From Bacteroidales bacterium (GTDB lineage: Bacteria > Bacteroidota > Bacteroidia > Bacteroidales > P3): a stretch of 64,000 nucleotides of DNA. Shown piece after piece: positions 60,396-64,000 of the stretch (the stretch's first letter is position 1; each line of letters begins with the position of its first letter). Under the pieces are notes generated by a model, which worked only from the letters and a program-made list of their open reading frames with translations, was not told where the DNA came from and searched no databases. The stretch lies in the NCBI GenBank assembly GCA_024681475.1, contig JAILAT010000037.1:1-64000 (forward strand). Reading direction: 5' to 3'. The translations under genes were made by a program, and so were the position numbers.

Positions 60396-62918
60396 ATGTT
60401 TGTTCTCCGTAAGGTTATACAATTTGTTGTGGCTCTGTGTTTTGTGGCTACTTCGTTGACATCATGGGCCCAGGGCAAGGGAACTTTGTCGGGACGCATA
60501 ATGCGTGCCGACGGCCAGCCCGCTGCTTATGCTATGGTGGCAGCGGTGAACATGACGCCGCCGCTGGGCATACAGTGTGACGAGAAAGGCTACTATTCCA
60601 TTGACATCCCCGTCGATTCCAACATCCATATCCGCATCCAGCAGCAGGGCTTCACCTCGGTGGATACCCTTGTTTCACTGTCCGTTGGACAACGTAAGGT
60701 TTTGAATGTCACTCTACAGCCGCTGTCGACTTTGGGCAAGGTGACGGTGAGCGAAGAACGTTCGCGTCCTACGACGTTCACCAACATCGATGTGGAACGT
60801 ATCGAGCATGCTGTGGGTCCGCAAGCCGGTGTCGAGGCGCTGCTGAAGACGCTGCCCGACGTGGCATCGAACAACGAACTGTCTACTCAGTATTCTGTCC
60901 GTGGCGGCTCGTTCGACGAGAACCTCGTCTATATCAATAATGTAGAGGTCTATCGCCCCATGCTCATCCGCACGGGTCAACAGGAGGGCGCCTCCATCAT
61001 CAACCCTGATATGGTGGACCATATCCTCTTCTCACCAGGAGGTTTCGATGCTGTCTATGGCGACCGCATGGCGTCGGTGCTCGATATCACCTACGCCCGT
61101 CCAACGCACTTCCGTGCCAAGGCTTCGGCATCGTTTCTGGGTGCGTCACTGTTTGCCGAAGATGCTGTCGGTGAGCGTTTTACCTATTCAGTCGGATTCC
61201 GCCACCAAGCCAACCGCTATCTGCTGCGCTCGCTGGACACCAAAGGCAACTACACTACGCGCTACACCGATTTGCAGGCGTTACTCACCTACCGTCTCAG
61301 CGACCATCTGAATGTCAATGCGTTGCTCATCGCCTCGCGCAACATCTATGGCCTCATCCCCGAAGAGCAGACGACGACTTTCGGAGGTTTCGACCAAACG
61401 ATGCAATTCTCCGTCTATTACGAGGGTGAGGAGCAGGACCGCTACCGCACGTTGCTGGGTGCGCTGACTTTGAATTGGACCCCCAACGACGAGACTGATA
61501 TCAAGTGGATTACCTCTTTCCAGACCAACAGCGAGCAGGAACTCTACGACATCCTCAGCCAGTATCGTCTCGACGAGCTCAATGTGGGCGTCGTTACCCC
61601 CGACGGCGAGCAGGAACGTTTTGAGCGCGGTGTGGGTTCCTATCTGGAACATGCGCGCAACTATCTGTACACGAATATTGTTTCTACCGAGGTGCGTGGC
61701 AAGCACTATGCCCTCCTGGGCAATTGGAGTTGGAGCCTCAAATTGCAGCATGAGCAGGTCAACGACCGTATGCGTGAATGGAAGTGGGTCGACTCTGCTG
61801 GCTTCGCCATGCCGGTGCAGTGGACACAATACCTGCTCGACACGGTTCCTCAAACGCCGCTGCTGCAGCTCTATTGCCGTGCCCGTCACGAAGTCTCTAC
61901 CTCACGTCTCTCTGCCTCTTTGCAGCGCAACTTCGATTTCTACAACCGTCGTGAGGACCTGTTCTCGCTGGTGGTGGGCGGCCGTCTGCAATACTATGAC
62001 ATCAACTTCAGCGACGACGATGATGCCTTTTCCAACTATTCCGTAGAACATATTGCTGCAGGCAATGCCGACCACAACCATCAGCTGCTCTTTTCGCCCC
62101 GCGTGAGTTTCAACTACAAACCCAACTGGAAGCGGGATATGCTGTTCCGCCTGGCTACAGGCGTATACAGCCAGCCGCCGTTCTATCGCGAGTACCGTTA
62201 CGACGATGGCGCTCTCAACCATGCTGTCAAGGCGCAGAATTCTTATCAGGTGATGGGCACTGTCGACTGGAACTTCAAGATAGGCGAGAGCCCCTTCAAA
62301 TTTACCACGGATGTCTATTATAAGTATATCACCAATCTGATACCCTATCGTGTCGACAATCTCCGCATCCGCTATGATGCACACAATGAGGCAGTAGGCT
62401 ATGCTACGGGAATCTCGCTGCGTCTCAGCGGCGAGGTGGTTGAAGGCCTCGAGTCGTGGGCGTCACTGTCGCTCATGAAGACGCAACAGGACATTCTGGG
62501 CGACGCCTATGGATGGATGGCCCGTCCCACCGACCAGCGTATCAGCCTGAAAATCTTTTTCCAGGACTATCTGCCCGACATCCCTTTCTGGCGTATGTCG
62601 CTCAACTTTATCGTGGCGAGCGGCTTGCCGTTCACGTTGCCCGACCAGGCCGACTACACCATTCCCCATTACTATCCTACCTACTATCGCATCGACTGGG
62701 GCAACACGATTCAGCTGTCCCGCTTTGAGCGCATCAAGAAATCACGACTGATGAACCATGTGGATGACATCCTGGTCTCTTTCGAGGTGTTCAACCTCTT
62801 CGACTACCACAATGTTGTCTCGTTCATCTGGATTTCCGACTATGCCAACGAACATTATGCTGTGCCTAACTACTTGACACGTCGTCAATTGAATCTAAAA
62901 CTGACAGTGACCTTTTAA
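60396..62918 (+). CDS. TonB-dependent receptor with carboxypeptidase-like N-terminal domain
   Basis: An 840-residue outer-membrane receptor. Signal peptide (cleavage near SWAQ), a carboxypeptidase regulatory-like domain at about residues 30-110 (GTLSGRIMRADGQPAAYAMV), a plug domain (VEALLKTLPDVASNNELSTQ, YSVRGGSFDENLVYINNVEV, DAVYGDRMASVLDI) and a 22-strand-type barrel ending in LKLTVTF. It imports a ligand using the energy of TonB. It is not SusC-like: the SusC plug signature and a SusD partner are absent. Substrate unknown. The next gene, an M16-like peptidase homologue, starts 21 nt later. Confidence 0.93.
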   Translation: MFVLRKVIQFVVALCFVATSLTSWAQGKGTLSGRIMRADGQPAAYAMVAAVNMTPPLGIQCDEKGYYSIDIPVDSNIHIRIQQQGFTSVDTLVSLSVGQRKVLNVTLQPLSTLGKVTVSEERSRPTTFTNIDVERIEHAVGPQAGVEALLKTLPDVASNNELSTQYSVRGGSFDENLVYINNVEVYRPMLIRTGQQEGASIINPDMVDHILFSPGGFDAVYGDRMASVLDITYARPTHFRAKASASFLGASLFAEDAVGERFTYSVGFRHQANRYLLRSLDTKGNYTTRYTDLQALLTYRLSDHLNVNALLIASRNIYGLIPEEQTTTFGGFDQTMQFSVYYEGEEQDRYRTLLGALTLNWTPNDETDIKWITSFQTNSEQELYDILSQYRLDELNVGVVTPDGEQERFERGVGSYLEHARNYLYTNIVSTEVRGKHYALLGNWSWSLKLQHEQVNDRMREWKWVDSAGFAMPVQWTQYLLDTVPQTPLLQLYCRARHEVSTSRLSASLQRNFDFYNRREDLFSLVVGGRLQYYDINFSDDDDAFSNYSVEHIAAGNADHNHQLLFSPRVSFNYKPNWKRDMLFRLATGVYSQPPFYREYRYDDGALNHAVKAQNSYQVMGTVDWNFKIGESPFKFTTDVYYKYITNLIPYRVDNLRIRYDAHNEAVGYATGISLRLSGEVVEGLESWASLSLMKTQQDILGDAYGWMARPTDQRISLKIFFQDYLPDIPFWRMSLNFIVASGLPFTLPDQADYTIPHYYPTYYRIDWGNTIQLSRFERIKKSRLMNHVDDILVSFEVFNLFDYHNVVSFIWISDYANEHYAVPNYLTRRQLNLKLTVTF

Positions 62919-62939
62919 TTCTTTACACCACCAAACACC

Positions 62940-64000
62940 ATGATCTCCACCACCAATCCAATCGCTGGCTCGCTCAATCCTGCTACCATCAACCGCGAAG
63001 CGCTGACACCGCAATGTTATTCGATGTCCAACGGTCAGCCGTTGTATTATTTCGTCGACAACCACATCGATCTGCTGAAGATTGACGTCACTTTTGAGGC
63101 GGGAACGGCGATGCAGCCCAAGCTTTTGGTGGCCAACTCAACGTTGCAGCTCCTCACCGAAGGCACAATGCAGCATACTGCTAACGAGATTGCCCATTTC
63201 TTCGATTTTCGTGGCATCATCGTTGAGAAACAGGTGGATACGGTATCGGCCTCGTTGTCGTTCTACTGCCTTTCGCGTCATCTCGACGACCTGCTGCCCA
63301 TGATGGTTGAAATCCTGACCCATCCAGCCTTCCATCAGCATGAGTTTGAACTCTTTATTGCCAAACAGCGGCAGCGCTATCTGACCAATGTCAAGAAGAC
63401 CTCTTTTGTGGCGATGACCAACTACGAGGCACATCTTTTTGGGCCACAGCACCCCATAGGACGCTGTGCCCATGAGGAAGACTACGATGCCATCACCGTG
63501 GAGGATGTCCGTCAGTATTACCGGCAACATTACCATTTGAACCAGGCACAGCTGCTGGTGTCGGGAAATGTGACTGGCGATGTGCTGCATCGCATTGAGC
63601 GCGCCTTGGCCATTGAGCCCGCTGCTGCAGCCGACCTTTTTTCGCTGCCCCAGCCCAATCCATGGGACGACCGTGGTTTTCAGCATATTGTGATGCCCGA
63701 CGCGGTGCAGAACACACTGCGCATAGGCCGGATCCTTCCTTTTGCCTGGGATTCTCCCGATTATGCCGATTTCATGGTGCTCTCCACACTGTTGGGCGGC
63801 TATTTCGGTTCCCGTCTCATGTCCAACATCCGTGAGGATAAAGGCTACACTTATGGTGTCAATGCTGTGACGCGCCTGTATCGTGGCTTTCTGGTCTTCA
63901 GCATCATCACCGATGTGGCTGCCGACAAGGAGGCATTGGCTCGCCAGGAGATTGTGAAAGAGATAGAACGTCTTCGCAACGAGCCCGTTGTGTCCGAAGA
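62940..64000 (+). CDS. M16 peptidase-family protein without the zinc motif (3' end outside window)
   Basis: The frame from ATG 62940 runs to the end of the window without a stop: 353 codons so far. The fold is that of the M16 (pitrilysin/insulinase) family: LLTEGTMQHTANEIAHFFDFRG (split here as two parts, LLTEGTMQ and TANEIAHFFDFRG) early on, and the second-domain hallmark GGYFGSRLMSN followed by REDKGYTYGVNA. The zinc-binding HxxEH expected before the TEGT segment is absent, so this is the non-catalytic type that pairs with an active M16 subunit, possibly encoded just downstream. No signal peptide is evident at this start. Confidence 0.85.
   Translation, partial: MISTTNPIAGSLNPATINREALTPQCYSMSNGQPLYYFVDNHIDLLKIDVTFEAGTAMQPKLLVANSTLQLLTEGTMQHTANEIAHFFDFRGIIVEKQVDTVSASLSFYCLSRHLDDLLPMMVEILTHPAFHQHEFELFIAKQRQRYLTNVKKTSFVAMTNYEAHLFGPQHPIGRCAHEEDYDAITVEDVRQYYRQHYHLNQAQLLVSGNVTGDVLHRIERALAIEPAAAADLFSLPQPNPWDDRGFQHIVMPDAVQNTLRIGRILPFAWDSPDYADFMVLSTLLGGYFGSRLMSNIREDKGYTYGVNAVTRLYRGFLVFSIITDVAADKEALARQEIVKEIERLRNEPVVSE

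Noticed and set aside
60171-60422. 83-codon minus-strand open frame
   Set aside because: It would overlap the start of the TonB-dependent receptor, no start context or family; possibly decayed, so described only in the gap entry.

Overview
The window is 64 kb of a Bacteroidota chromosome, almost certainly order Bacteroidales. The evidence is a gliding/type IX secretion set (a GldB lipoprotein, a DUF4835/PorD protein and a cargo with a type IX C-terminal sorting domain), a TonB-dependent receptor with a carboxypeptidase-like N-terminal domain, a pyrophosphate-type phosphofructokinase, butyrate kinase, DUF349 and DUF4153 proteins, and promoters of the Bacteroides type (TTTG, 19-21 nt, TAnnTTTG). 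Ribosome binding sites are mostly absent, as expected; the one clear AGGAGG, before the gene at 3384, is the exception. I cannot name the family or genus. Content is mainly housekeeping. I see no tRNA, rRNA, CRISPR array, insertion sequence, prophage or integrase.

Layout. 1-3.3 kb: serine synthesis (serC, cut by the window edge, and serA), an ATP-grasp-like protein and the manganese exporter mntP. 3.4-7.4 kb: a broken beta-barrel gene, a secreted endonuclease/phosphatase-fold protein with altered catalytic residues, an AlkD-like glycosylase, a HAD phosphatase and an envelope protein. 7.4-11.4 kb: a Tat-exported, probably lipid-anchored, iron-sulfur aldo/keto reductase with tatA and tatC, an exported unknown and a metallo-beta-lactamase-fold lipoprotein. 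11.4-16.4 kb: nucleotide salvage and clean-up (purine nucleoside phosphorylase, bifunctional nuclease, RdgB), PPi-phosphofructokinase and an EnvC-type murein hydrolase activator. 16.4-21.9 kb (minus strand): a cysteine-motif membrane protein, lpxH, a DUF4369 lipoprotein, aroC, an FKBP isomerase and buk. 22-25 kb (plus strand): a cell-wall and division cluster (MltD-like transglycosylase, DivIC/FtsB, NlpC/P60 lipoprotein) plus a SUI1-type factor. 25-29 kb (minus strand): an aminotransferase, PorD and a DUF4153 membrane protein. 29.5-34.1 kb: gyrB, pepE, a gene remnant, a small membrane protein with a structured leader, and nfo.

34.2-38.1 kb (minus strand) is a tight operon: gldB, an alkaline-phosphatase-fold membrane phosphotransferase and a diacylglycerol-kinase-like enzyme. 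38.3-42.1 kb holds a DUF349 protein and a PflX-type radical SAM enzyme translationally coupled to an unknown protein. 42.2-45.9 kb holds pepD, a glycosyltransferase and an overlapping nucleotidyltransferase-fold gene. 45.9-48.5 kb holds a type IX cargo with a thioredoxin motif and two small acidic lipoproteins. 48.8-52.3 kb holds a YARHG membrane protein, an RsmI-like methyltransferase, a Cys/Met-metabolism PLP enzyme and elbB. 52.4-60 kb (minus strand) holds a long coiled-coil exported protein, a PurF paralogue lacking the catalytic cysteine, mtaB with a nitroreductase, and three exported unknowns. 60.4-64 kb holds a TonB-dependent receptor and an M16 peptidase-like gene that runs off the end.

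The observations most worth checking are: a long imperfect inverted repeat in the predicted 5' leader of a small membrane-protein gene; the PurF-like protein whose Ntn nucleophile Cys is replaced by Ser; the gldB/phosphotransferase/lipid-kinase operon, which reads as a diacylglycerol-recycling unit; the two-component Tat locus carrying its own Fe-S lipoprotein substrate; and the radical SAM enzyme with an uncharacterised coupled partner.
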